Source of the DNA: Thozetella sp. PMI_491
Taxonomy: Eukaryota; Ascomycota; Sordariomycetes; Chaetosphaeriales; Chaetosphaeriaceae
Assembly: GCA_021432635.1 (NCBI GenBank)
Contig: MU270049.1
Location: forward strand, 122,218-186,217
DNA length: 64,000 nucleotides
Direction of reading: 5' to 3'
Part shown: in pieces, positions 1 to 10,960 of the stretch
Layout: the number at the start of each line of letters is the position of its first letter
Numbering within the stretch: the stretch's first letter is position 1
Made by a program: the position numbers and the translations under genes
Notes under the pieces: model-generated
Databases searched by the model: none
Seen by the model: the letters and a program-made list of their open reading frames with translations, nothing else
Told to the model about the DNA's origin: nothing

Positions 1-1116
1 GTTTGAAAACATATCAATTGATGGCCAGGACGTCGGGCGCGGTTTTAGCGCCATCAAGACGCTTGACTGCTTAGCAATGGACATTAACGAGCTCACCATC
101 ATGTACGTGGCATATCTATAGGAGCTATCGCTACCAAGTTTCATCCCCCGTTGGGGAAAGTTTCGCACTAACCTCCGCGCAGGCCAAACAGCTACACCTA
201 TTGCTATGTGACGGCGGGCTGTACAGACGGCAATGTCTATGTATGGGATACAGCTCGGGAGGACAAGCCAATCCATGTCCTGCGGCATGGGCGTCCCGTA
301 GAGGAATTCAACGGCGACAGAGAGCGAGAGGACACTGGCGTCAAGTTCACAGCCTGGGGCACCACCCTCGATCGATTCTACACGGGCTCGTCGGACGGCG
401 TCGTTAAGGTCTGGAACGTCCAATCTCTGGGCAAGCCGCTTGTCCGCGACCTTCTTGAGCTGCCGGCGCCGGTTTCGTACGGCATGTTCGCGCCCAGCAA
501 GTCGAAGTTGGTCATCGGCGATGCCAGCGGCCGAGTCTTCTTGCTGTCCCTTGATGAGCCCGAGCAGAAGCCAGCCTCGTTCGTAACCCTACCCGAGATC
601 CAGAAAGCTATTCGCCGTCCCAAGCCTCTCATTCCGCATCCAGAGCCCCCAGCTCCCGAATTTGACGCCAACGGCGTACCGGTCGATCCAGAATCCGGTC
701 CGAAGCTGGGGCATACTCTGCTGCAAAGAGAAATCCTCCGGCTTCCCAGGCGGCCGGATCCGACTATTGGAGTCGTCCAAGGACCAAATTACCCCCTCCT
801 TGGGCTCTATGACAAGAAGGCCCACGTCGGCGAGGACGGAAATAACCCCCTGGTCGCTAGTGAAGAGCGGCAGCAGCAAGAGATCTTGAAGCGGTACCGC
901 CAGCATGCCAACCCGAATCGTCCTCTTCGAGCCGTTAGGCCGTCCTCGGGGTTGTTAGCCCTACACCGGCAGAACATGGATCGAGACCTAGACTGTAGCT
1001 TACTCTCAGAAGAGCTGAAGCATGAGCTACGGCTCGCTGGGGCGGAGCTAGGAGACCAAGACTACGGTCTGGACTATGAAGAATCCCCTTCTGAGGATGA
1101 GTTCTACGGCGGCTAA
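1..1116 (+). CDS. WD40-repeat protein, 3' part of gene
   Basis: Only the last 341 residues are present; the gene begins left of the window. An exon open from base 2 ends at 102, a GT..AG intron covers 103-191, and the last exon runs 192-1116 to a TAA. The junction restores ...ELTIIYTYCYVTAGCTDG. At least two WD40 blades are visible: TDGNVYVWDTA and, about 60 residues on, YTGSSDGVVKVWNV. A weaker one follows (KLVIGDASGRVFLLSLDE). The C-terminal 170 residues are a proline-rich, then acidic tail ending EDEFYGG, with no domain I recognise. WD40 propellers are binding scaffolds, so the partner cannot be inferred. The gene is convergent with the Seb1 gene. Confidence 0.75.
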
Positions 1117-1775
1117 ACTGCTGGATGCGCGGGCCACAGACCTCTAGAAGTACGCGGGAGTCATGGCTAGCTCCGATGTGTGACGGATGCCCGAGTACAG
1201 CTACTCTGGAATAGAAGATAACTTCTGTAGTTACGCATACCTTGTAGCTAGCACTGTAGATACCGCCCACGCGTCTAGCTAGCCGGCCACCAGGACGTCC
1301 ATTTGGGCAGTGTAAGGAAAGTTTGCAATATTACTTTTTCTCCGCCTATCCCTAGAGGAGTAGCTAAGGTAGGCAGTCGCCTCTTGTCCCGTATACCCGG
1401 GGTATGTCCGAACCTCCAAACTCTTAATCGCTCGTAGCTGGGTGACTAGCCGCGCTCGCCGAGAGGCGTGCTGTCACACCATCTTCCCTCTACTCGCAGG
1501 CTGTCCCCGGGTTGTCCCTCGACGACCTAGGTGCTAATGGTACAAAAATACAATAAGGCGTGGCCGGCAAGCAGCAGCGCTGTCCTGGCGGTAGTCGTTT
1601 GATACAGTTCTCCCCGAGTCTGCCTAACAGGGAGACGGCGAAGAGTTGGTCTCGCTGGATCCCCTCGTCATAATCAGCACCACAGTGCCAGCCCCCCTCA
1701 ACACCAGTTTGCATAGGTTGTTTCGAGTCCGTTGCCGGCTTTGGCCCTCTTTCTTCGGGTCATGCAACCTTCAGT
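1117..1775. other. Convergent intergenic region
   Basis: The 3' flanks of the WD40 gene and the Seb1 gene meet here. I see no coding exon, RNA gene or repeat; it presumably holds both 3' UTRs and polyadenylation sites. Confidence 0.6.
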
Positions 1776-4525
1776 TCATGACGTTCCGAGGGAGAAGCCA
1801 GCGGGGACGTTAATTCCGTTGGGTCCCATCGTGAAGCCTGGGGGCAAGCCAGCGATGACGGGCTCGTCGTCAACCTCGTTCTTTTGCCGCTCACCGCCGT
1901 TCCCATTGCGGTTGTCACGGCCGCCGCGCCGCCATCTGTTTCCGCCGCCTCCGCCAGCTCCGCCGCCGCCGCCTCCGCCGCCTCCTCCGCCGCCTCCGCC
2001 GCCGCCGCCACCGCCCGGCCGACCACCCTCGCCACCGGGGCCGTGGCCAGCGCCAAGGTTGTTGTCATCCTCTCGCCGAGTGGATTTTGGCCCGTGATGT
2101 CCGCTCTTGTCTGTCTGCATGCGGCGGCTGATCGCTTTAGACGATACACCTGCTCCGATCTCGATGTCGGGTTCCTCGACGCATAGACCACTCTCGATGG
2201 GCCGCCCGCCACTCCCGCCGAATGGCGCCGTCAGCATCCACTTCCGATCAGCCTCGGTGAGCTTGTGGATCGGAATCACACTGATTCCGGTTTGATAATC
2301 GCTGCAGTCACGGGGACCGAAGCCAACACCCCAGCGGGTCTAGGGAGACGGTTAGTTCATCTAGGGAAGCTCCGTTAGACAGAACTGCAAGGAAGCCTAC
2401 TCGAAGTTGGAGTTGCGAATTTCGGGGCTCGTCCATAGCCACTTTCGCCCTCTCAGCGTCTCGACGATAATACATTTTGACGAAGGCGTGGCGCTTCTCT
2501 TTGTTGACAATGCAGGTTTGGACCTGGCCGAATTGACTGAACTGGTGGCGCAGCTCAGCCTCGGAGCAGCTACAAAAAAAGTAAGACGGTCAGCATCGCC
2601 TGCCATGATTGGAGAATAGGCGGCCGAAACTTACGTGACGCCACCAACGAAGAGAGTCCTGCTAAGCACCTTGATGCTACCAGATGGTAAGCTAGGATCG
2701 TATTCGATCCACCGTGGGCCTTCCTGTAGCTCTTGACCTGGAGGGCTCTGATCCCGACGGCCGGCCGGCGACCGCTGGCGGTAGTCCGATCCTCTACCGC
2801 CACGGCCCCGGTCTCGATCGTCCGGACGGCCAACGCGCCCCGACTCGAGGCCGTGGTCGTTGCCCCGACTACGAGGAGAATCTCGCGAATCCCATCCACG
2901 GGGAGACCGGGATCGCGATCGGCCTCGACTTTGGCGAGGGGATCTCATGGGGTCACGACCATTACGATCATGGAGGTCGCGACCCGCGTCCCAGGCTGCA
3001 GCACCGGAAGTCGGGTAGCCGCCAGGTTGACCTAGTTGAGCAGCGGGCCCGGGGACACCGCCAGGAGGGGCATTGGCCATCACTTGCTGCACAATCTTTG
3101 TGACTTGGTCAGGAGGAATGCCCTGAGACACGAGCGTGGTGATGAGGGCAAGCTGCTGCTGCACCTTTGGATCCAGAGGCATCCCAGGTACGGCACCAGC
3201 AGGAGCCTGTGGGCCCGGAGGAAACACAGACGGTATACTACTTCCGCCAGCAGACATGCCGCCTTGAAGTGGCAGGCCCTGCGCTGGAACGGGGGCATAC
3301 GTTGACGGCGGAGGCGCCGGGAGGGAGTACGCTGGTGCTGTCACATTCACAGGTGGCTGGAGAGACTGGGTCATACCGAGATACGGTAGCTGCGGCTGAC
3401 TAGGTATTGAGACAGGAGCAGGCTGCACGAGGCCGCTACTAGGTGCTGTGAAAGGGGGGGCAGTAGCCGCAAGACCAGCGTTAGCCTGTGCCGCCGTCGT
3501 GTTTTGGCGCGCAATATTGGCGAGTGCCTCCATAATATTGGGCATGCCCTGAATAGCAGTCGCCAAGGGGGCAGTTCCGGTGGTGGAAGGGTTACTGGAA
3601 GCTCCTTGCAGTGATGAGAGCAGGTTAGGCGGCGGACTTCCAGGCGGCGTAGTCGACTCTAGTTTCGCAGACGCGTTAGACGACAATATGCGCATAAGCT
3701 ATCGGGCAAAAAGCGCGACGAGCGAATGGAGAGAATCTCGGACAAAGACCTACCGGCTGGCCTAGGAGCATTGATTTTCTCCTTGAACAAGGCGACCATG
3801 GGTGCTGGGAAAGTTTGTCCCTTATCCCAGATGTCAAGAAGTTTCTTGATCTTATCCTACAAAGCCATCCTAACGTGAGTTACTGGTTCAAAAGAGCGCG
3901 CGAGGCATGGATACAGAGGAATGTGATCTATCCATCGAAGGCGCCAGAGAAAGCGACCGCCGCCTACGTCGGCGACAGCGGCGGCGGCGAGGGCTTCAAC
4001 GCCGACGCTGGATACGCCCTCTATGGATCCTGCGCGACGAAAGACCGGAAACCGGTCATCAATACTAGCTCGTGCGTGTATGCGTACCTTTTGGTCCTCT
4101 GGTGCCGTGGCAATGATGTCGTTCATCAATATGGGCATCAGTTCAGTCACTCTATGCACTCCGGCTGCGAAAGTGCCATCCGGGGCTGTGCTGCTTATGG
4201 TTTGCCCCTGAAGCTTGGCTTGGTCCAACCATTTGCGAGTTACATTGTCTACGACGTAGAGCACTCCTAGCTTGTGGGTGGGAGGGGTTTTCTTGAAATG
4301 CATAAACAGCTTCTGGATGATGACGGACTCGGACTGCACCAACGGAAGTTGTCAGCTCTGTTGCCTCCTCGCTTACGCCATCACCGTCCACGGCCAGGGC
4401 CATCTTACCTGAACGTTCGCTATGCACAGAGCCGTAATGGAGTTTATCTTGGATCCGGAAACGCCGGGCGGCTTCAGCGCTAGCATCGCCCGCAGGCTGT
4501 CTTCTAGTTCTGCTACGGCAGACAT
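1776..4525 (-). CDS. seb1: Seb1/Nrd1-type RNA polymerase II CTD- and RNA-binding termination factor
   Basis: Six exons (minus strand): 4525-4409, 4333-4088, 3856-3754, 3658-2635, 2569-2401, 2339-1776, giving 740 residues. Residues 1-155 form a CTD-interaction domain (MSAVAELEDSLRAML..., LGVLYVVDNVTRKWLDQA, KIKKLLDIWDKGQTFPAPM). A Pro/Gln-rich linker and an SR/RD-rich stretch follow. An RRM starts near 487 (SRTLFVGGV) and includes EKRHAFVKMYYRRDAERA. After it comes the conserved TRWGVGFGPRDCSDYQTG motif. The C-terminus has 19 consecutive Gly and RGG-like residues. In yeasts this family binds Ser-phosphorylated CTD and nascent RNA to direct termination and 3'-end processing in the nucleus. It is divergent from citrate synthase. 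The family call is firm; splice sites were chosen by phase and protein conservation. Confidence 0.93.
1959..2015 (-). repeat. GGN trinucleotide tract coding for 19 Gly
   Basis: Nineteen consecutive glycine codons (GGC, GGA and one GGT on the minus strand) lie in the last exon of the Seb1 gene. On the plus strand this reads as a gcc/tcc microsatellite and creates spurious proline- and alanine-rich frames. Confidence 0.9.
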
Positions 4526-6216
4526 GGCGCCCGGGGTATGTGTAGATTTGCTGGTCGGTCAACGAGAGAAAAAAAAAAACTAGAGGTCAAGCGGAACGAA
4601 ATGGTTCTGCCAAGAGCTCTGATACAATGCGAAGTCGAATACGCGAGGGCAGTTTGCTGGACGACTTGATGGAATGATATTTATCCCATTCTCTTTTGCT
4701 CTCCCTCACTCCCTCGAGCGCAGAATCAGTCTCCTCCACCCCAGTCCCACGAGGTCTGGCTTGCGTAGGGGCAAAATGCGTTACGATGCCAGGGACGCAC
4801 GACCCAAGGGGGCGCGAGCAGCCGCCGTCAGGAAGCTGTACGGGCGGTACGTCTCTCGTCACCAGCCTCCAGCTCGGGCAAGCTCACGCTCGTCGGCAGG
4901 GCAAAATACGGGGCAGCGAGGGCTGCAAATGCGCTTATTCTTTTTCTTTTACCACGGCAGTTTATCTCTTGCAGTTGCTCAGACCAGACTTGGGTATCAG
5001 AGGCTCAGATGAGAGTATTCTGAGACTACTAAGCGCGGCGAGTGTGTACTCCGGATGAATTAGATGAGATCGAGAGACGGGCGACGGTGATGAAAATTTT
5101 GAGTGATGTAGGGAATAAAATTTGGGACGGGGGAAGAATCGAGATGGCGGGGCTTTAAAGGAAAAGCGCAGCTTGACCCACTACTTTCTCCTTCGGCGCC
5201 TCAGAATTCAGGCTCCAAGATGGCTGCAAGATAGTAGCACACGGACACAAATTACCTACTGTACGGAGTAGGCACCTTACGTAACCCGCAGGGAGTGGCT
5301 CCACTTTAATACAAGACCAACTCTCCAGACATTTTAGGTAAAAGAGTTGAGGCAACGTCTTTGGGTACCTTGGCTTTCCTTGCCTCGGTAGGGGTGTACA
5401 ACAGGGCTCCCAACAGTAGGTACCTTGGAGAGCATGGCAAGAAATGAAACCTTTTTTTTTTTCTCTCTTTGGATTCCGGCGCCACCAAATCCAGCACACT
5501 CCTCCCGGACTTCTCACTCCTACGTAGCAATTGCCAAAGGCCTCCGACGGGGCCGGCCAATTTTTCCTGGTTCGAGCTGCCTGCCCACTTTCCGACGCAA
5601 TCTACCTTGCTCCGTGGTATCCGCAGTATCCGTACGCGCAATAATTCGGAACACAGAGAGTTCAGAGGGGCTTTGAGTCTCAGATGTCGCCGTTGTCGGC
5701 GTTTGGTCTGTGACGTCAAGGCGAGCAAGGCTTAAGCTCCGACGCGAATCGCCGGTCTGCTCCAAGCGAGGAGGGGAAGGAAAATCAACTTGGCAAGCAA
5801 GCACACAGCGAGATGGCCGGAAGCCGGGGCAGGCATGCAGACCTCACTGCCTATTCGGCAGCGCAGAAGCTGTGCCCATGCTTGCGCAAATATGCAGATT
5901 CACGCAAGACAGCGTTGTCTTGCCTGCAGATGGATCATGCAGCCGGCTGTTCGGTCCAGTCTCGTGGGGGCTGCACTAAGGAGCTTCCGGTGGGCCGCTG
6001 CGCCTTGTCGAACTTGATTTGCCCGCAAGGATGAGCGGTCCTCTTTTTTTTTCCAATGCGTTCTTTTCTAGCTTCGTACCTCTGACTTTTTTTCGTACTC
6101 CGTACTCTTCCGCAACAAAACTACAAACCTCATCCTCGCTGTTCTCTAGACTTCTCCCCTCCAGACCACCGCTCAGAAGGAAAAGAAAAAAAGGGAAAAA
6201 AGAAAAAAAAGACACC
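4526..6216. other. Divergent promoter region, Seb1 / citrate synthase
   Basis: This 1.7 kb region lies between divergent start codons. It contains a perfect CRE palindrome at 5711-5718. The 9-mer TACGGAGTA occurs at 5262-5270 and its reverse complement at 6096-6104. A long pyrimidine- and then purine-rich leader precedes the citrate synthase ATG. Frames of up to 140 codons occur but resemble no protein and have no supporting splice pattern. Confidence 0.55.
5711..5718. promoter_or_regulatory. CRE-type palindrome TGACGTCA
   Basis: A perfect 8-bp palindrome about 500 bp upstream of the citrate synthase ATG. This is the consensus site for ATF/CREB-class bZIP factors. Its function here is inferred from sequence only. 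Confidence 0.4.
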
Positions 6217-7998
6217 ATGGCTACTGCTATGCGCCTCAGCTCTGCCGCCCTGAAGACGTCTCTCAGGACACCTTCGTTTGCTTCTCGCACTGCATTCAGT
6301 GCTGCGCGATGCTACTCGTCAAAATCCCAGGCAAGCTCTCCTTCACAACCATCGGCCCGCACGCCATAGTTACCATCCATTGACCATCGCCATTGCTTCA
6401 GACCCTGAAAGAGCGCTTCGCCGAACTCCTCCCCGAGAAGATTGACGAGATCAAGACGCTGCGAAAGTACTTGGCCCTTCCCATTTGACAGAGCGAAAGA
6501 CAGCCTCGATATACTGACAAGTGACATTCGCAACACAGGGAGCACGGCTCCAAGATTGTCGACAAGGTCACCCTCGACCAGGTGTATGGCGGTGCCCGTG
6601 GCATCAAGGCGCTCGTCTGGGAGGGTTCCGTCCTGGATTCCGAAGAGGGTATTCGATTCCGTGGAAAGACGATTCCCGAATGCCAGGAGCTTCTCCCCAA
6701 GGCTCCTGGCGGGAAAGAGCCTCTCCCGGAAGGTGCGCGCCCCCTCGTCTCCTTTCCCCGGGCCTCTTCATGAGCTGCTGCTGACCTCTCTCCAGGTCTC
6801 TTCTGGCTTCTCTTGACTGGTGAGGTCCCGACCGAGCAGCAGGTCCGCGACCTCTCTGCCGACTGGGCCGAGCGTGCCGATGTGCCCAAATACGTCGAGG
6901 ACCTCATCGATAACTGCCCCCGTGATCTCCACCCCATGGCCCAGCTCACAATCGCCGTCGCTGCCCTTGAGAAGAACTCTTCCTTCGCCCAGGCCTACGC
7001 CAAGGGCATCAACAAGAAGGAGTACTGGGGCCACACCTTTGAGGACTCTATGGACCTGATCGCCAAGCTCCCCACCATTGCTGCCCGCATCTACCAGAAC
7101 GTTTTCAAGGGTGGAAAGGTGGCGGCTGTCCAGAAGGACAAGGACTACAGCTTCAACTTTGCCAACCAGCTCGGCTTCGGCGGAAACGCCGACTTCGTAG
7201 AGCTCCTGCGTCTGTACCTCACCATCCACACCGACCACGAGGGTGGCAACGTCAGCGCGCACACTACCCACCTGGTCGGCAGCGCCCTGAGCTCCCCCTT
7301 CCTGTCCCTCTCTGCCGGTCTCAATGGTCTGGCTGGGCCCCTTCACGGCCTGGCTAACCAGGAAGTGCTGAACTGGCTCACCGAGATGAAGAAGGCTATT
7401 GGCGATGATCTGAGCGACGACAACATCAAGAACTACCTATGGTCCACACTCAACGCTGGCCGCGTCGTTCCCGGCTATGGCCATGCCGTGCTCCGCAAGA
7501 CCGACCCCCGCTACAGCGCCCAGCGCACCTTCGCCCTTGGTAAGCTCCCTCCGCTGCCGGAACACCCCCAGTTGTCCTCGTACTGACCCGTGACCTGAAG
7601 AGAAAATGCCTGAGGACCCCATGTTCAAGCTGGTTAGCCAGGTGTACAAGATCGCTCCTGGTGTCTTGACCGAGCACGGCAAGACCAAGAACCCCTACCC
7701 CAACGTCGACGCCCACTCCGGCGTCCTCCTGCAATACTATGGTTTGAACGAGGCCAACTACTACACCGTCCTTTTCGGTGTGTCGCGCGCCATTGGCGTG
7801 CTGCCTCAGCTCATCATCGACCGCGCTGTCGGTGCTCCCATCGAGCGGTACGTCCTCCCGGCTCCCTCTCGTTTCTTCTTGGGCCGTGTCACCTTCCCCA
7901 AGCCAAATCCCTTGAGCAAACGGCCGCTAACATGAAGTGTCAATAGGCCCAAGAGCTTCTCGACCGAGAAGTGGATCGAGATCGCCAAGAAGCTTTAA
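6217..7998 (+). CDS. cit1: Citrate synthase, mitochondrial
   Basis: Six exons: 6217-6330, 6402-6466, 6539-6732, 6796-7539, 7601-7847, 7947-7998, giving 471 residues, the usual fungal length. It condenses acetyl-CoA and oxaloacetate to citrate in the matrix, entering the TCA cycle. The N-terminus ([18 protein letters not shown]...) is a basic, Ser/Ala-rich mitochondrial presequence. The catalytic triad is visible: His308 in LHGLANQEV, His354 in [14 protein letters not shown] and Asp409 in NVDAHSG. Their 46 and 55 residue spacings equal those of animal citrate synthase. The first intron has a GC donor (CAG/GCAAGC). YHM2 lies 1.6 kb downstream on the same strand. The gene has a pyrimidine-rich leader and strong codon bias, as expected for high expression. 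Confidence 0.97.
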
Positions 7999-9613
7999 GA
8001 AGCCTGCTTCACGATCGCGCTGGAACTTGGTGGTTGGAAAAGCCAATTGGGAGGCACAAGGTCGCAACACCGGCCACTTGCATAGATTGGGATGGGACGT
8101 GTTGTGACAGCCACCGGAGTGGATGTATAGACTGGGTGATACCTAATCCACTGCGCTTGTTGTACAATACTTTAGTGTAACCTTGCAATCACTATTTTTC
8201 CCTTGTCGTAACTGTGTTGCCTTTTTTTTTAATCATTTTTTCCCCCTTATCGCCTCTATGGTATTCCTATGTGTGTTAGGGCTTTCTACCAAGTGAGTGT
8301 CGAGCAAGCTGGTGCTGTTGTCGAGGTCGACGACGATGGAATGGCGTTTGCGTGGGGGAGGCCCAAGCTCCAAAGGGAGCTCAAGCTTGCTCAGGCGCAC
8401 CTATTAAAATTACTGACCAAACCGGGCAAAGTCCAGTACGACGGTCGTCGCACGCCGCGCTGGTGGAGGTCTCTACTTCGTACATAATTGGGACTTTGGC
8501 CTACTGCATAGTCGGCTTGCCACGTGCAGACATTCGTTGACAACGATGGTCCCCTTAGCGCCAGCTACTGTGTGGCGGACATGGGCGAAGGGCGGGAGGT
8601 ACCGTACTGCTTGGGGCGTTCCAGGGTGTCCCGAATCAAAATTATGTTGGCAATTGGGGCGCTGATGTTTCTCCCTGAGTCTGCACCCCCCAAAGGGCGC
8701 CGGACCTCCCCAAGCGTTCCCCCACGAAGCCCATTTTTTCGTTGAGGTTGAGTGGACCACGGCTGGGTAGTGCCACCGGGTGCACCGGGCTTCCGTGTAA
8801 CGAGCGGGTACCGAGCGTACCGAGAGAGCATTTGGGCTGAGCGAAGGCTAGACCGGGGACCGCAAGGCTCGTGCACACATTCCAACAAAAAAAAAAAAAC
8901 GGGGGCCAGCCGATCTTTCCCGTGCTTTACCAGATCCAAGGCTCCAGACTCTAGCATTACTTTGAGGTTTGTTGACAACCTCCTCCATAGCGCCCGTTGG
9001 CTTTGTTAATTGCCGTCGCGAAATCAGCAACAAGAGAGAGAGAGAGAGAAAAAGATAAGGAGAGACCGAGACAGACACGAGAGTTCATTGTAAGCACAAG
9101 CTCACAGGACGCTGCCCGCGGAGGTCCTTCGGCCCGCCGAGGCCTGGCTGCGGCAATTGAAAGTGAGAAGCGTCGGGGTAGCTGCGCGCTAACACGTGCC
9201 AGAAAACAGGACTCCGGAGCCCTTCCTATCCACCACCAATTCATTCCATCGACTCTTTCCTTCCTCCCTCCCGCTGCTACCCTCGTTCCACCCTGACAGA
9301 GCCCCCCGGTCTAGTCTAGCACCCGTAAGCAAGCGAAAGGAGAAACTAGGCAAGAAAGGCCACAAGAAACTGACTACTCGCAGCCGTCAGCCGCCGCCGT
9401 TGCCGCCCAGTCTTCGCAGTTCTTCTACCCACCGCCGACCATTCGCCTGTCCGTAGTGCAAGCCTCATTAAGCCGCCAACAAACAACTCGAGCTACAAAA
9501 CCCTCCGCACCCTCGCAACTCGGCCCGCCACCCTTCTCCCTCGCGCTCCCAGAAGCGACGAAGCGACACTCTTCCCTTGGTCAGGGCCCCCGTTCACCAC
9601 ACCCAGTCCAGTC
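7999..9613. other. Intergenic, citrate synthase to YHM2
   Basis: Contains the 3' UTR of citrate synthase and the promoter and long CT-rich leader of YHM2. CACGTG E-boxes lie at 8521-8526 and 9193-9198, and a GA microsatellite at 9032-9049. I see no coding exon. Confidence 0.55.
9032..9049. repeat. GA dinucleotide microsatellite
   Basis: Uninterrupted (ga)9-type tract, about 560 bp upstream of the YHM2 start. Confidence 0.9.
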
Positions 9614-10960
9614 ATGTCCGCTACCGTCGCCGCCTCCGTGCCGGCACCGCCGGTGAAGGCCGCCAAGAAGAAGGTGTCGCCGTCGAATTTACTCCTCGGC
9701 GCGTCCCTCAACCTGTTCGAGGTGAGTTTTCTGGATGGAATTGATGCGGGAAACTGCGATGGGCGCGCGCACCCAGGCTCCTCTCGCGGCTCGCTCTACT
9801 ATTCTTGCGAGCCGCGGAGCTAGGAAGCTCAGGGGAACGTCTGCGCGCCCATTTCTTTGGAGCTTTGGCTTGGTTCGCTAACATTGCGCATAGGTGACTA
9901 CGCTCGGCCAGCCCCTGGAGGTCATCAAGACCACGATGGCTGCCAATCGCGGTGATGGATTTACGACGTCCCTCGGCCGCATCTGGAACCGCGGTGGCGT
10001 CCTCGGGTTCTACCAGGGCCTCATCCCATGGGCCTGGATCGAGGCCTCAACCAAGGGTGCTGTGCTGCTCTTCGTCGCCTCTGAGGCCGAGTACTACGCT
10101 AAGAACGCGGGCGCCAGCGAGTTCCTTGCCGGCATCACTGGTGGAGTGACAGGTGGTGTTGCGCAGGCATACGCGACCATGGGCTTCTGCACCTGCATGA
10201 AGACTGTAGAGATCACCAAGCATAAGATGGCCGCCTCTGGCCAGAAAGCCCCTGGTACATGGGCCACCTTCATGGACATCTACCGCCGCGAGGGCATCCG
10301 GGGCATCAACAAGGGCGTCAACGCCGTCGCCATTCGCCAGATGACCAACTGGGGCACGCGCTTCGGTTTCTCGCGTCTGGCCGAGCAAGGCATCCGCCGC
10401 GTGACTGGCAAGGAGCACGGTGAGAAGCTGAACGCGGGTGAGAAGATCATTGCTGCCACCATTGGCGGTGGTCTCTCCGCATGGAATCAGCCCATCGAGG
10501 TCATCCGCGTCGAGATGCAGAGCAAGAAAGACGATCCGAACCGTCCCAAGAAGATGACGGTCGGTAACACCTTCAAGTACATCTACGAGACCAACGGCAT
10601 GAAGGGTCTCTACCGTGGCGTCACGCCTCGCATTGGCCTAGGTGTCTGGCAGACCGTCTGCATGGTGGCCCTCGGCGACATGTAAGTCTCGGGACTACTC
10701 CTCCCCTCCCCCTTTTTTTCGACCTCTCCCCCCCCCCNNNNNNNNNNNNNNNNNNNNNNNNNNNNNNNNNNNNNNNNNNNNNNNNNNNNNNNNNNNNNNN
10801 NNNNNNNNNNNNNNNNNNNNNNNNNNNNNNNNNNNNNCCCCCCCCCCCCCCCGGGCTCGGCCCGCATACCGTGTAGCTTGTCTGCTAACTAGACGCTTGC
10901 CACAGGGCCAAGACGTATGTTGAGAAGGTGACTGGCGAGAAAGTTACGGCTAAGCATTAG
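9614..10960 (+). CDS. yhm2: Mitochondrial citrate/2-oxoglutarate carrier YHM2
   Basis: Three exons: 9614-9721, 9894-10681, 10906-10960, giving 316 residues (the yeast protein is 314). It is a mitochondrial carrier family member of the inner membrane. Repeats 1 and 3 keep the signature Px[DE]xx[KR] as PLEVIK and PIEVIR. Repeat 2 has the degenerate CMKTVEI typical of YHM2. In yeast the protein exports citrate in exchange for 2-oxoglutarate and was first described as a mitochondrial DNA maintenance factor. The last intron (10682-10905) contains a 100-N gap between C homopolymers, so its true length is unknown. The splice AT/G restores Met and leads to the short terminal exon AKTYVEKVTGEKVTAKH. 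The gene sits directly after citrate synthase. Confidence 0.95.
10728..10852. other. Assembly gap of 100 N within a poly-C tract
   Basis: Ten C, exactly 100 N (10738-10837), then fifteen C. A round gap flanked by the same base implies that sequencing failed or was scaffolded across a C/G homopolymer. It lies wholly in a YHM2 intron and does not disturb coding. Confidence 0.95.

Noticed and set aside
1732-2097. Proline-rich plus-strand protein with a long poly-Pro run
   Set aside because: It is the complement of the poly-Gly tract of Seb1, not an independent gene.
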